From: an uncultured Spirochaetaceae bacterium
GTDB lineage: Bacteria; Spirochaetota; Spirochaetia; Treponematales; Treponemataceae
NCBI GenBank assembly: GCA_902797305.1
Contig: CADBSK010000033.1
Coordinates: forward strand, 1 to 44,558
Direction of reading: 5' to 3'
Length of the DNA: 44,558 bases
Below the pieces are notes generated by a model. The model saw nothing but the letters and a program-made list of their open reading frames with translations, did not search any database and had not been told where the DNA came from. The position numbers and the translations under genes are program-made. This document shows positions 16,760 through 24,044 of this stretch, in pieces (the first letter of the stretch is position 1; every line of letters begins with the position of its first letter).

Positions 16760-17206
16760 ATGGGCTACAATCAGGCATATACAGCGTATCAAAAGACAAA
16801 TGTTACCACAGCAAGCCAGGGACGCTTAGTTGTTCTTCTTTATGAAGCTGCTGTAAAGAACTTAAACTCTGCTCTCTCTTTGCTCGAAGAAGACGACAAG
16901 ATTAAAGCAGGTAACATTGAAGCATACGGTAAATTTATCCAGAAGACACAGGCAATTATCGCAGAATTGGAATGCTCTCTGGATATGGAAAAAGGTGGAG
17001 AAATTGCACAGAATCTTATGAGTCTGTACCTTTTCTTTAACAGAGAACTTACAGAAGCAACTTTTAATCATTCAGCTAAGAAAATTCAATCAATTGTTAA
17101 GATGTTGAACGATTTATTGGGCGCATGGAGAACTGCTTCCAACAGTACTTCTAATGCTCCAGCTTCTTCTTCAATGCAGACAAGTACATTTAGCATTGAA
17201 GGTTAA
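16760..17206 (+). CDS. fliS: Flagellar export chaperone FliS
   Basis: 148-residue all-helical chaperone that keeps flagellin soluble before export. The N-terminus shows the typical FliS pattern (YNQAYTAYQ, then VTTASQGRLVVLLYEAAVKNL), the central part has DMEKGGEIAQNLMSLYLFFNREL, and a Ser/Thr-rich tail (about 125-148) follows. Length is a little above the usual 125-135 because of that tail. A strong Shine-Dalgarno GGGAGG (16748-16753) precedes the ATG. First gene after the sigma28 promoter, followed by the FlgN-like gene 23 nt later; the two would serve filament and hook-junction proteins respectively. Confidence 0.93.
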   Translation: MGYNQAYTAYQKTNVTTASQGRLVVLLYEAAVKNLNSALSLLEEDDKIKAGNIEAYGKFIQKTQAIIAELECSLDMEKGGEIAQNLMSLYLFFNRELTEATFNHSAKKIQSIVKMLNDLLGAWRTASNSTSNAPASSSMQTSTFSIEG

Positions 17207-17229
17207 TTAAGAAAATTGAGGTTTTGACT

Positions 17230-17712
17230 ATGGCTGAATTGACAAAAGAAGAATTAGACGAAAGAGTTGCTGTTTTAAGAAAGCTTCGCTCGCTTTTAGA
17301 ACAGCAGAGAGCTAAGTTTCAGGAATATTTGAAAGTACTTGAAAAACAGCAGGATTCAATTAGCAAAGAAGACACAGAAGCAATTTTGTGCCATGCAGAA
17401 TTGGAACAGCAGGTTGTTGCAAGTATTGGTAATTTGCAGAAAGTAATTGTACCAATGAGTGAGTTGTACAAAAACTCTGCAAAAGGTACCAGTGCCAATG
17501 CAGACCAGAGTCTTGAAAATATTCAGGATGACTTAGACCGCTTACAGACAAAAGTTCTTAGACAAAACGAAAAGAATCGCGAACTCTTAAGAAGTCATCT
17601 TGCTTCAATTAAAGCACAAATCAACGGATTTAAAAATCCATACAGAAACAGAAACAATGTTTATGCACAGAACGTTTCTGCTTCTGGACAGATGATCGAA
17701 ATCAACGCGTAA
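17230..17712 (+). CDS. FlgN-like flagellar chaperone
   Basis: 160-residue protein, almost entirely predicted helix with heptad-like spacing (LRSLLEQQRAKFQEYLKVLEKQQ near 20-42, LENIQDDLDRLQTKVLRQNEKNRELL near 98-123). It fits the FlgN/FlgN-like family that delivers FlgK and FlgL to the export gate. The frame opens with a TTG at 17224, but the ATG at 17230 has the correct 8-nt distance to Shine-Dalgarno GAGG (17218-17221), so I use it. Cotranscribed with fliS and probably folA. Sequence identity to known FlgN is low, so the assignment rests on size, helicity and neighbour. Confidence 0.68.
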   Translation: MAELTKEELDERVAVLRKLRSLLEQQRAKFQEYLKVLEKQQDSISKEDTEAILCHAELEQQVVASIGNLQKVIVPMSELYKNSAKGTSANADQSLENIQDDLDRLQTKVLRQNEKNRELLRSHLASIKAQINGFKNPYRNRNNVYAQNVSASGQMIEINA

Positions 17713-17716
17713 AACT

Positions 17717-18229
17717 TTGATTACAATCATTGCAGCTTACAGTCAAAATTCTCGAATAATCGGAGCTCAGGGAAAAATTCCCTGGGCTCTTAGTTCTGAA
17801 ATGAGCCACTTTAAAAAAACTACTACTGGCAGTGCAGTAATTTTTGGAAGAAAGACCTTTGATTCAATCGCAAAACCTCTCCCCAACCGGCTAAACATCG
17901 TAATCAGCAAAAATCAAACCAAATCCGCTGAAGGCGTTATTCTTTGCCGGTCAATAAAAGAAGCCGTTTCTACAGCCTTAGAAGCAAAAAAACAAAATAA
18001 AATAAAAGATATTTTTATCTGCGGTGGCGAATCGATTTATAAACAGTCATTGGAAGAAAAACTTGCAGAACGACTTATTCTTTCAGAAATTGACGAAAAG
18101 CTCATTCCGCAAGAAAATTTAAAAAATGCAGACAGATTCTTTCCCGAAATTAACGAAAAAGAATGGAAACTCTCAAAAACCATCGTTTACGAAGAATTTA
18201 CCGTAAAAGAGTTTTATAAAGTTAACTAA
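17717..18229 (+). CDS. folA: Dihydrofolate reductase
   Basis: 170-residue enzyme reducing dihydrofolate to tetrahydrofolate with NADPH. Hallmarks: N-terminal strand ITIIAAYSQN, IIGAQGKIPW (Met20-loop region), an acidic active-site residue in LSSEMSHFK (E28), GRKTFDSI for cofactor binding, LPNRLNIVISK, and FICGGESIYKQSL near the C-terminal third. The start is a TTG (17717-17719) 4 nt after the flgN-like stop; no Shine-Dalgarno is visible and no ATG fits the conserved N-terminus, so translation is probably coupled to the upstream gene. It ends one base before the stop of the convergent CDF gene. Its place in a flagellar transcript is unusual. Confidence 0.92.
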   Translation: MITIIAAYSQNSRIIGAQGKIPWALSSEMSHFKKTTTGSAVIFGRKTFDSIAKPLPNRLNIVISKNQTKSAEGVILCRSIKEAVSTALEAKKQNKIKDIFICGGESIYKQSLEEKLAERLILSEIDEKLIPQENLKNADRFFPEINEKEWKLSKTIVYEEFTVKEFYKVN

Positions 18230-18230
18230 A

Positions 18231-19406
18231 TTATACAAATTCCTGATCTACACAAACCACAGCATTGTAAGTTTTATTGTACTCACAAATCTTGGCTCGC
18301 AAAAAAGCCTTTAATTCATCCTCTGATAAGGAGCAGTCGTATGGGCGAACGACATCAAAAATTACATTTGTATGACTTTGCCCTGGAACCATTCTTAAAT
18401 CGTGGATTGTAATTCCTTCTCCAACAGTCTTAAGCTCATTAGAAATATAAGCTTTTAAAACCGGAATTTCTTTATTATTTGTATCCACAGGATCCATATG
18501 AATTGTTACATTAGCTCCAAACCGATTTGAAAGGTCTACTTCTATTCTATCGATTACTTCGTGTAATTCAAAAATATCCGCCTCTCCAGGAACTTCTGCA
18601 TGAAGGGTTACCATGAGTCGACCAGGGCCATAATCATGAACAATCAAGTCATGAATTCCGCAGACCGGCTTATAGCTCATTACAACTTTTTCTACCTGAG
18701 ATACAAAATCTGGATCAGGCTTAACACCTAAAAGAGGACTGATAGTTTCTTTTACAGACTCATACCCACCCCAAAGGATAAAGAGGGCAACTATAACACC
18801 TGCACAACCATCAAGAGGAATCTTAATCTGCGGAAAAAGTTTAAGCACAATTGTAACAGCAAGGACGATTCCTGTAGAAATACAGTCGTTTAAACTATCC
18901 TGCGCAGTAGCTTTCATAGTTCCTGATGACAACTTTTTTGCCAGTCTGGAATTATAAAAGAACATGTAGAACTTAACAGCAATTGAACTCAGCAGAACTA
19001 CGATTGTAAAAACAGAAGCATCAAGTGCCTTAGGATGAAAAATGGAATTAGCAGATTCTTTTAGTAATTCAAAGCCCATTAACAGGATAAGAATTGAAAC
19101 TAATAAAGCTGCAATGTATTCCATTCGTCCGTGGCCAAAAGGATGCTCTTTGTCAGGTTTTTTAGAAGAAAGTTTAAAACCAATAATTGTAACAATACTT
19201 GCAGCTGCATCACTTAAGTTATTGAAAGCGTCCGCAATAACAGAAATAGAACAGGAAAAAATCCCTGCTACGAGTTTTAAGGCAAACAAGACAAAATTAA
19301 AAAATATCCCTAAAGCCCCGGAAACAACTCCATAGGAAGTTCGAACAGAAGGATTAGAGATATTTTTGTAGTCTTTTATAAAAAGTCTGGCAAGTAAAGA
19401 AAACAT
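18231..19406 (-). CDS. Cation diffusion facilitator, probably manganese efflux
   Basis: 391-residue inner-membrane antiporter of the CDF family with about six membrane helices and a cytoplasmic C-terminal domain (from about 225). The TM2 metal site reads N62 and D66 (ADAFNNLSDA) and TM5 reads D170 and D174 (AQDSLNDC), an ND-DD arrangement reported for manganese-type CDFs such as MntE rather than the DD-HD of zinc exporters. The usual HPFGHGRMEY motif follows TM2 (88-97). The C-terminal end is longer than in YiiP and may hold an extra fold. Its ATG shares one base with the TAA of the endonuclease gene, so the two are translationally coupled. The metal is inferred from motif only. Confidence 0.82.
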   Translation of the reverse strand: MFSLLARLFIKDYKNISNPSVRTSYGVVSGALGIFFNFVLFALKLVAGIFSCSISVIADAFNNLSDAAASIVTIIGFKLSSKKPDKEHPFGHGRMEYIAALLVSILILLMGFELLKESANSIFHPKALDASVFTIVVLLSSIAVKFYMFFYNSRLAKKLSSGTMKATAQDSLNDCISTGIVLAVTIVLKLFPQIKIPLDGCAGVIVALFILWGGYESVKETISPLLGVKPDPDFVSQVEKVVMSYKPVCGIHDLIVHDYGPGRLMVTLHAEVPGEADIFELHEVIDRIEVDLSNRFGANVTIHMDPVDTNNKEIPVLKAYISNELKTVGEGITIHDLRMVPGQSHTNVIFDVVRPYDCSLSEDELKAFLRAKICEYNKTYNAVVCVDQEFV

Positions 19407-20503
19407 TATTTAGAAACAGTATACACTCTAGATTCAAGAACATCTTCGATTTCGTTTGGTACACATGCCAAAAAATCGTATCCTGTCTGTTCTTCGATGT
19501 AATCAACACTTGTCAAAAATTGTTCCCAGGAACCTGTTTTTCCGATTCCCTGAGCATTTGGCATCCATAAAGAAATTACAGTTGTATCCTTTGTTACACG
19601 ACTAAAGTCATTATCACCTTCTTCAAGAATCATAACGATTTTCCAGCAGTATGCAGGAACAGTAATTTCGTGACCGGCACCTTTTCCTGTTAAAACGATT
19701 GAATCAAATTTACCTGCAGCACTCTCTCCACCAACTCCATAAGGACCTGCAACAACATACAATTCCTTATCTCCGTTTGCAACGAGATTTCGTTCATATG
19801 CTTCAAAATCTTTCCATACTACGCGGTTACAGTCAGGGGACTGTGGAATCATGTTTGTCATATAAAAGGTTGCACTATTGTTTTCTTTGCTGGATGTTCT
19901 ATCAGCTGAAGGACATACGTGTCCACGGTCGAAACCATATTTTGTATACTGATAATCAGCTTTTACAACAGCATAAAAAGCGGAAGGAAGATTTTCATCG
20001 GCTCTAAAGTCATCAGAGCGGTCTGCAGAACCCAAATCAGGAGTTCCCAGATGCCACATTACCCAGTTTGGATTACAGGTCTGACTATTGTAAGAAAGAG
20101 CATACTGATCTTTTATCATAAGATAATTTGTTGCATTATTTGCATCTGTTGTCGCATTAGAAGGATTTCCCCAGAACATGTGACTATTTTCTTTTTCCGA
20201 AGGACTTACATCAGGTGCGTTTTCAGTTGCCTTACCAGTAATTGTTGTCTGTGTTGTAGAAGTTTCTGATACTGTTGCTTCTTCCTCCTGAGAAAGCATA
20301 TCCTGAATACTCTGTGTCACCAGAGTTTTAACTTCATTTGTAAGGATTTTAAATTCTGCAGGCTTAAAGATATACATACATATCAATACAAGCACGATAG
20401 CAGCTGCAATTGTTACAATTGCCCATGGATTCTTTTTTGCAGAACCGGTTTTACTTCCTTTTTTTTGAGAAGTAGTCTTTTTTACAGTTTTTTTTGTTGC
20501 CAT
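19406..20503 (-). CDS. Membrane-anchored DNA/RNA non-specific endonuclease
   Basis: 365 residues: a strongly basic N-terminus (Lys/Thr/Ser, 1-25), one membrane helix at about 28-46, a Ser/Thr/Glu-rich linker to about 105, then a NUC1/EndA-type beta-beta-alpha-metal nuclease domain. The catalytic motif FDRGHVCPSADR is seen with the general-base His at 195, and the metal-ligand Asn follows in YMTNMIPQS. The topology places the nuclease outside the cytoplasmic membrane. Such enzymes degrade extracellular or periplasmic nucleic acid for nutrition or DNA uptake. Overlap with the CDF start suggests they are made together; a divalent-metal link is possible but speculative. Basic leading residues could bind DNA or act as the positive-inside signal. 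Confidence 0.88.
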   Translation of the reverse strand: MATKKTVKKTTSQKKGSKTGSAKKNPWAIVTIAAAIVLVLICMYIFKPAEFKILTNEVKTLVTQSIQDMLSQEEEATVSETSTTQTTITGKATENAPDVSPSEKENSHMFWGNPSNATTDANNATNYLMIKDQYALSYNSQTCNPNWVMWHLGTPDLGSADRSDDFRADENLPSAFYAVVKADYQYTKYGFDRGHVCPSADRTSSKENNSATFYMTNMIPQSPDCNRVVWKDFEAYERNLVANGDKELYVVAGPYGVGGESAAGKFDSIVLTGKGAGHEITVPAYCWKIVMILEEGDNDFSRVTKDTTVISLWMPNAQGIGKTGSWEQFLTSVDYIEEQTGYDFLACVPNEIEDVLESRVYTVSK

Positions 20504-20523
20504 TTTCCCACCCTTTAAGTGTT

Positions 20524-21834
20524 TTATTTAGTTTCGATTTTCTTTTCTAAATCCTGAACTTTTAATTTTAAGTCTATTGTATCTTTAGTCTGTTTTACAA
20601 GTCGTTGAGCAAGCATCTTACTCAAAAAGATTCCATAATGAGGATTCTTTCTAATTAATAGAAGAAAATCCTTTTTTGGAACTTTAATTAGGCGACTAGA
20701 ACCTACAGAAACAACTGTTGCAGTGCGTCTGTCATTTAACAGAAATGCCATCTCCCCAATAAACAAATCATTTGGAGAAAGGACTGTTGTTAAACGATTA
20801 TTTGCATAAATCGCAAAACGGCCAGAAACAATAAAAAACAGATCATTACTCATCTCGCCTTCACGGCATACGATTTCTTTATCTTTATAGTTAATTGTTT
20901 CAAAGGGCTTTACGATATATGGAACGCTGTTGGCAAGATTTTCCTGATTTTGAACATAAAAGGTTACTTCGTTGCCTTTTTCGTTGTAAGTCAGATATTT
21001 CATTACCTGTCGGCTCAAGGCAATTCCTCTGCCATGGCATTCTTCTTCTTTTGCAGCCTGAACGGCACGCCAGTCAAAACCATTTCCGTCATCATGAATT
21101 ATAAATTTTGAAGCGTTTTTTGCAAAAGAATAGGTAATTTTTATTTTACGGTCGGCATATTTTGGATCATGAGAGCGTTTCTCGATTAAATCAATCATAT
21201 TTCCGCCGTTGTTAAGCCATTCTGTTTTGTCTTTATAAGAAATTTCAAGGTTGCCATGTTCGAGAGCGTTAGTTAAAAGTTCAGAAAAAGTAATCTGAAG
21301 GTTGTACCGTTCCTGACTTGATATTCTGTTGGAATTATAAAGATAGCCTACAAGAAAGTTTGTATAAAAACGCAAATCCATCGGGTCATTACCGCAGACA
21401 AAGACCCCTGTTTCTTGAGAACCAACGACATCTTTAATTCCACGGTTAAACAAGAAATTCTGATTTTTATATAAAATACGGAGAACCCGTGTAAAGTGCT
21501 GAACAAATTCCGAAACCGTCTGCACAACAAGAACATTAATATTCTTTTTTTCTTCTATTATTTCTACTTGTGCGCGATTTTTACAAACAGCAATAATGCC
21601 ACCATAATGCAGCCAGTCGTCATCATTTATTGCCTGCATAATTTTTTCGCAGTCAATTTTTTCGTCGGAATAGTCAACAACTTTTAACTCCGGCATTTCG
21701 TAATTTATGTATCTGATAATCTCTTCTGTGTCAGAACAGGTTTCTGAACAGAAAAAAGATGAATATAAAACACAAGCGTTTCTTACTGTTTCAATGATTT
21801 GAGGATTCGAAGATGCTGTAAGAATTTTTTTCAT
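20524..21834 (-). CDS. Three-domain signalling protein: receiver-like, RsbW-type ATPase, cNMP-binding
   Basis: 436 residues with an unusual order of domains. Residues 1-125 look like a receiver-like alpha/beta fold (MKKILTASSNPQII; D54 in VVDYSDEK is where a phospho-acceptor would be). Residues 150-295 form a HATPase_c fold of the anti-sigma-kinase (RsbW/SpoIIAB) type: N-box ELLTNALEHGN (185-195), G1 DDGNGFD (248-254), G2 GRGIAL (268-273). Residues 305-420 are a cyclic nucleotide-binding domain with the phosphate-binding cassette IGEMAFLLNDRRTATV (359-374), where E361 and R370 are the ligand residues. A coiled-coil tail ends the protein. It probably phosphorylates an anti-sigma-antagonist-like partner in response to a second messenger. 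No partner is adjacent. Confidence 0.8.
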   Translation of the reverse strand: MKKILTASSNPQIIETVRNACVLYSSFFCSETCSDTEEIIRYINYEMPELKVVDYSDEKIDCEKIMQAINDDDWLHYGGIIAVCKNRAQVEIIEEKKNINVLVVQTVSEFVQHFTRVLRILYKNQNFLFNRGIKDVVGSQETGVFVCGNDPMDLRFYTNFLVGYLYNSNRISSQERYNLQITFSELLTNALEHGNLEISYKDKTEWLNNGGNMIDLIEKRSHDPKYADRKIKITYSFAKNASKFIIHDDGNGFDWRAVQAAKEEECHGRGIALSRQVMKYLTYNEKGNEVTFYVQNQENLANSVPYIVKPFETINYKDKEIVCREGEMSNDLFFIVSGRFAIYANNRLTTVLSPNDLFIGEMAFLLNDRRTATVVSVGSSRLIKVPKKDFLLLIRKNPHYGIFLSKMLAQRLVKQTKDTIDLKLKVQDLEKKIETK

Positions 21835-21898
21835 AATTGCTTTCCTTTAATAAGATTACAAAATTATAGCAAAAAATTATAAGAAAAACAGTACTATT

Positions 21899-21957
21899 AA
21901 AAAAATAAAAAGGATGCTCGAATTCCATTTGCTATAAACAAATGCATTCAGGCATCC
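21899..21957 (-). terminator. Rho-independent terminator of the outer-membrane protein gene
   Basis: Long interrupted stem between 21912-21931 and 21939-21957 (GGATGC with GCATCC; CATTTG with CAAATG) around a CTATAAA loop, followed on the minus strand by a T-rich run (plus-strand A-rich 21899-21911). It lies just after the stop at 21982. Confidence 0.85.
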
Positions 21958-21981
21958 CTGTATCTAAGTTCAGCTTTTAAA

Positions 21982-22974
21982 TTAGAACTTATATGTGTAA
22001 CTAAGAGCTACGCGGTTAAAGAACCATTCTCGACCAACAGTTTTTGCACCAACAGTTTTTTCTACCATAACTGATTCTGGAAGATCCTTAGTATAAATAT
22101 TATAAGAACGGCGGCTCTTAAAGTGGAACAATACTACAAGAGAGTTGTGTTCGTCAAAATCAAACTGTAAAAGTGGTTCAAGGCTGAGTTCTTTAAAACT
22201 TCCCTGATATGCTTCAGAGTTGTAAACAGAATCACTGTAAGCACCTTCTGATTCAAACATCAAACCAACTCTCTTAAGAACTGGTGTAGGAAGCTGATAA
22301 GCAAGAATTGCGCTCATGTATTCATTCCAGCCATTTACCTGGTTACCAGAACAGTTCCAGGTCCAGACCTCTCCATCCTGAGCTCCTGTATATCCCTTAT
22401 AGTATGCCTGATATGTAAACATCATAAGAACATGAGTCCAGTCACCCTTAATAATAGCACCAGTATCAAACTGGAAAGTTCCCTGGAACCAGGTTTTGTA
22501 ATACCAGTTGGTAAATGGAGAAGTATTATAGTCTCCATCTACATACTTACCCATACCGCCTTTAAAAAGGTCGCCTACATTCCAACCTGTACCAGTTTCT
22601 CCACCAGCTGAAAAAACAAGGAATGGAAGAGGTGTAAATGAAACACTTGCTCCTGGACAAATACTAACAGGAGTAATTCCTACCCAGCCACTAAAATTTA
22701 CATTTGCATCTTTTACAAGCCAGTGGTCCCCAAGGGGTGTTTTTAATGTGTATTCTGCTTTAGGTGTGATGCGGCCTTCGAGCCCAGAGTATGGACCAAT
22801 TATAGGTGAATAGTGGTTTTCTTCATAACCATCTGAGGTTGTTAAATGAGCATTATCTGGATAATAAGCTGCCTGAACATTAATCGAAAACTTTACAGGG
22901 TTTTCCTCTTCTGCAAACGCAATGCCACCCATAAGAGCTGCACAAGCGACAATCGATGCAATAATTTTTTTCAT
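21982..22974 (-). CDS. Predicted outer-membrane beta-barrel protein
   Basis: 330 residues with a clear signal peptide (MKKIIASIVACAALMGGIAFA, cleavage before EEENP). The mature protein is rich in aromatic residues and alternating strands and ends in phenylalanine (SYTYKF), as usual for BAM substrates. I do not recognise the family or the substrate. An upstream in-frame start at 23013 exists, but the ATG at 22972-22974 has a good Shine-Dalgarno (AAGGAG), and a palindrome sits in the leader before it. It has its own promoter (perfect -35) and terminator, so it is a strongly expressed single-gene unit, divergent from a LysR-type regulator that may control it. Confidence 0.75.
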   Translation of the reverse strand: MKKIIASIVACAALMGGIAFAEEENPVKFSINVQAAYYPDNAHLTTSDGYEENHYSPIIGPYSGLEGRITPKAEYTLKTPLGDHWLVKDANVNFSGWVGITPVSICPGASVSFTPLPFLVFSAGGETGTGWNVGDLFKGGMGKYVDGDYNTSPFTNWYYKTWFQGTFQFDTGAIIKGDWTHVLMMFTYQAYYKGYTGAQDGEVWTWNCSGNQVNGWNEYMSAILAYQLPTPVLKRVGLMFESEGAYSDSVYNSEAYQGSFKELSLEPLLQFDFDEHNSLVVLFHFKSRRSYNIYTKDLPESVMVEKTVGAKTVGREWFFNRVALSYTYKF

Positions 22975-22987
22975 AATATCTCCTTTC

Positions 22988-23004
22988 GTTACTTTAAAAG
23001 TAAC
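22988..23004. promoter_or_regulatory. 17-bp palindrome in the outer-membrane protein leader
   Basis: GTTACTTT-A-AAAGTAAC is a perfect palindrome with one central base. It lies between the promoter (23019-23046) and the Shine-Dalgarno of the outer-membrane protein gene and 129 bp before the LysR start. Its shape (TTT-N-AAA centre, 17 bp) recalls the MET box of streptococcal MtaR/MetR regulators (TATAGTTT-N-AAACTATA), relatives of the adjacent LysR protein. A simple mRNA hairpin is the alternative. Confidence 0.5.
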
Positions 23005-23018
23005 CTTATGCATTTATA

Positions 23019-23046
23019 ATATTAAATCAGATTTTGTAATTGTCAA
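23019..23046 (-). promoter_or_regulatory. Promoter of the outer-membrane protein gene
   Basis: Perfect -35 TTGACA on the minus strand (23041-23046) and -10 TAATAT (23019-23024) with 16-nt spacing; a shifted -10 is possible in this AT-rich stretch. It gives a leader of roughly 40 nt holding the 22988-23004 palindrome. Confidence 0.65.
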
Positions 23047-23120
23047 CTAAATATTGATAGATTGACTATCATTTTTTTTGTATCCCCTTTTAGACAATAG
23101 AATTAACCCATCCTTCCCGT

Positions 23121-23126
23121 TATAAT
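23121..23126 (+). promoter_or_regulatory. -10 box of the LysR-type regulator gene
   Basis: Perfect TATAAT ends 6 nt (ATAAAC) before the ATG at 23133. No convincing -35 is present at 16-18 nt. No Shine-Dalgarno is visible, so the mRNA is probably leaderless, as for gatC. Confidence 0.6.
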
Positions 23127-23132
23127 ATAAAC

Positions 23133-24044
23133 ATGACACTGCAACAGCTTAAATACATCTTAAAAATCGTAGAATACCGTTCAATTACCGAAGCTGCAAA
23201 AAATATTTTTATTACTCAGCCGGCACTTTCTAACTCTGTAAAAGAACTTGAATCAGAAATCGGAATCGAAATTTTTAGCCGTAATACAAAAGGCATCGAA
23301 CTTACAAATGAAGGAGTAGAATTTTTATCCTATGCTCGCCAGGTTGTAGAACAGGCCGACCTGCTTGAAAGCCGCTATACAAATAAAAAACCTCAACGCC
23401 AGATTTGTTCATTTTCAACGCAACACTATGCCTTTGCAGTAAATGCTTTTGTAAATCTTGTAAAAAAAACACAGGCAGAAGAATACGATTTTACCCTTAG
23501 AGAAACAAGAACCTTTGAAATAATCGACGATGTTAAAAACCTTAAAAGCGAAACAGGAATTCTTTATTTAGACGACTTTAATAAAAAAGTGCTAAACAAG
23601 CTATTTACAGAAAACCATCTGACTTTTTATCCCATATTCACTGCGGAACCACATGTCTTTATTTCGGTGAATAGCCCTCTTGCTGAAAAAAACGAAATTA
23701 ACTTACAGGATTTAGAACCCTACCCATTTTTGTGTTATGAGCAGGGTGATTTTAACAGTTTCTATTTTGCAGAAGAAATCCTAAGCACCGTATCAAGAAA
23801 AAAAGTAATCCATGTAAGCGACAGAAGCACTTTATTTAACCTTATAATCGGTCTTAATGGTTACACTACCTGTTCAGGAATTTTGACCAGCGACCTTAAC
23901 GGAACACAAATCATTTCTAAACCATTAAAAACCGATTCCGATAACAAAATGACCATCGGATACATCTTAAACGACCGGACAGAACCTTCTCGTTATGCAA
24001 AGTTATTTTTGGAAGAATTAAAACACCTGGCTGCAGAATACTAA
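23133..24044 (+). CDS. LysR-type regulator of the CpsY/MtaR (MetR-like) group
   Basis: 303-residue transcription factor. The N-terminal winged helix (LQQLKYILKIVEYRSITEAAKNIF, then TQPALSNSVKELE) is followed by the linker helix and a periplasmic-binding-like effector domain. From memory, it closely follows streptococcal CpsY/MtaR: EIFSRNTKGIELTNEGVEFL, SYARQVVEQADLLESRY, QHYAFAVNAFVNLVKKT, RETRTFEIIDDVKN, FYFAEEIL, SDRSTLFNLIIGL. Those regulators control methionine synthesis and uptake, and here the gene converges on metE, with interlocked stop codons. It likely senses a methionine-related effector and may act on metE and on the divergent outer-membrane protein. Its start is probably leaderless. 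Similarity to a Firmicutes group suggests horizontal acquisition. Confidence 0.85.
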   Translation: MTLQQLKYILKIVEYRSITEAAKNIFITQPALSNSVKELESEIGIEIFSRNTKGIELTNEGVEFLSYARQVVEQADLLESRYTNKKPQRQICSFSTQHYAFAVNAFVNLVKKTQAEEYDFTLRETRTFEIIDDVKNLKSETGILYLDDFNKKVLNKLFTENHLTFYPIFTAEPHVFISVNSPLAEKNEINLQDLEPYPFLCYEQGDFNSFYFAEEILSTVSRKKVIHVSDRSTLFNLIIGLNGYTTCSGILTSDLNGTQIISKPLKTDSDNKMTIGYILNDRTEPSRYAKLFLEELKHLAAEY

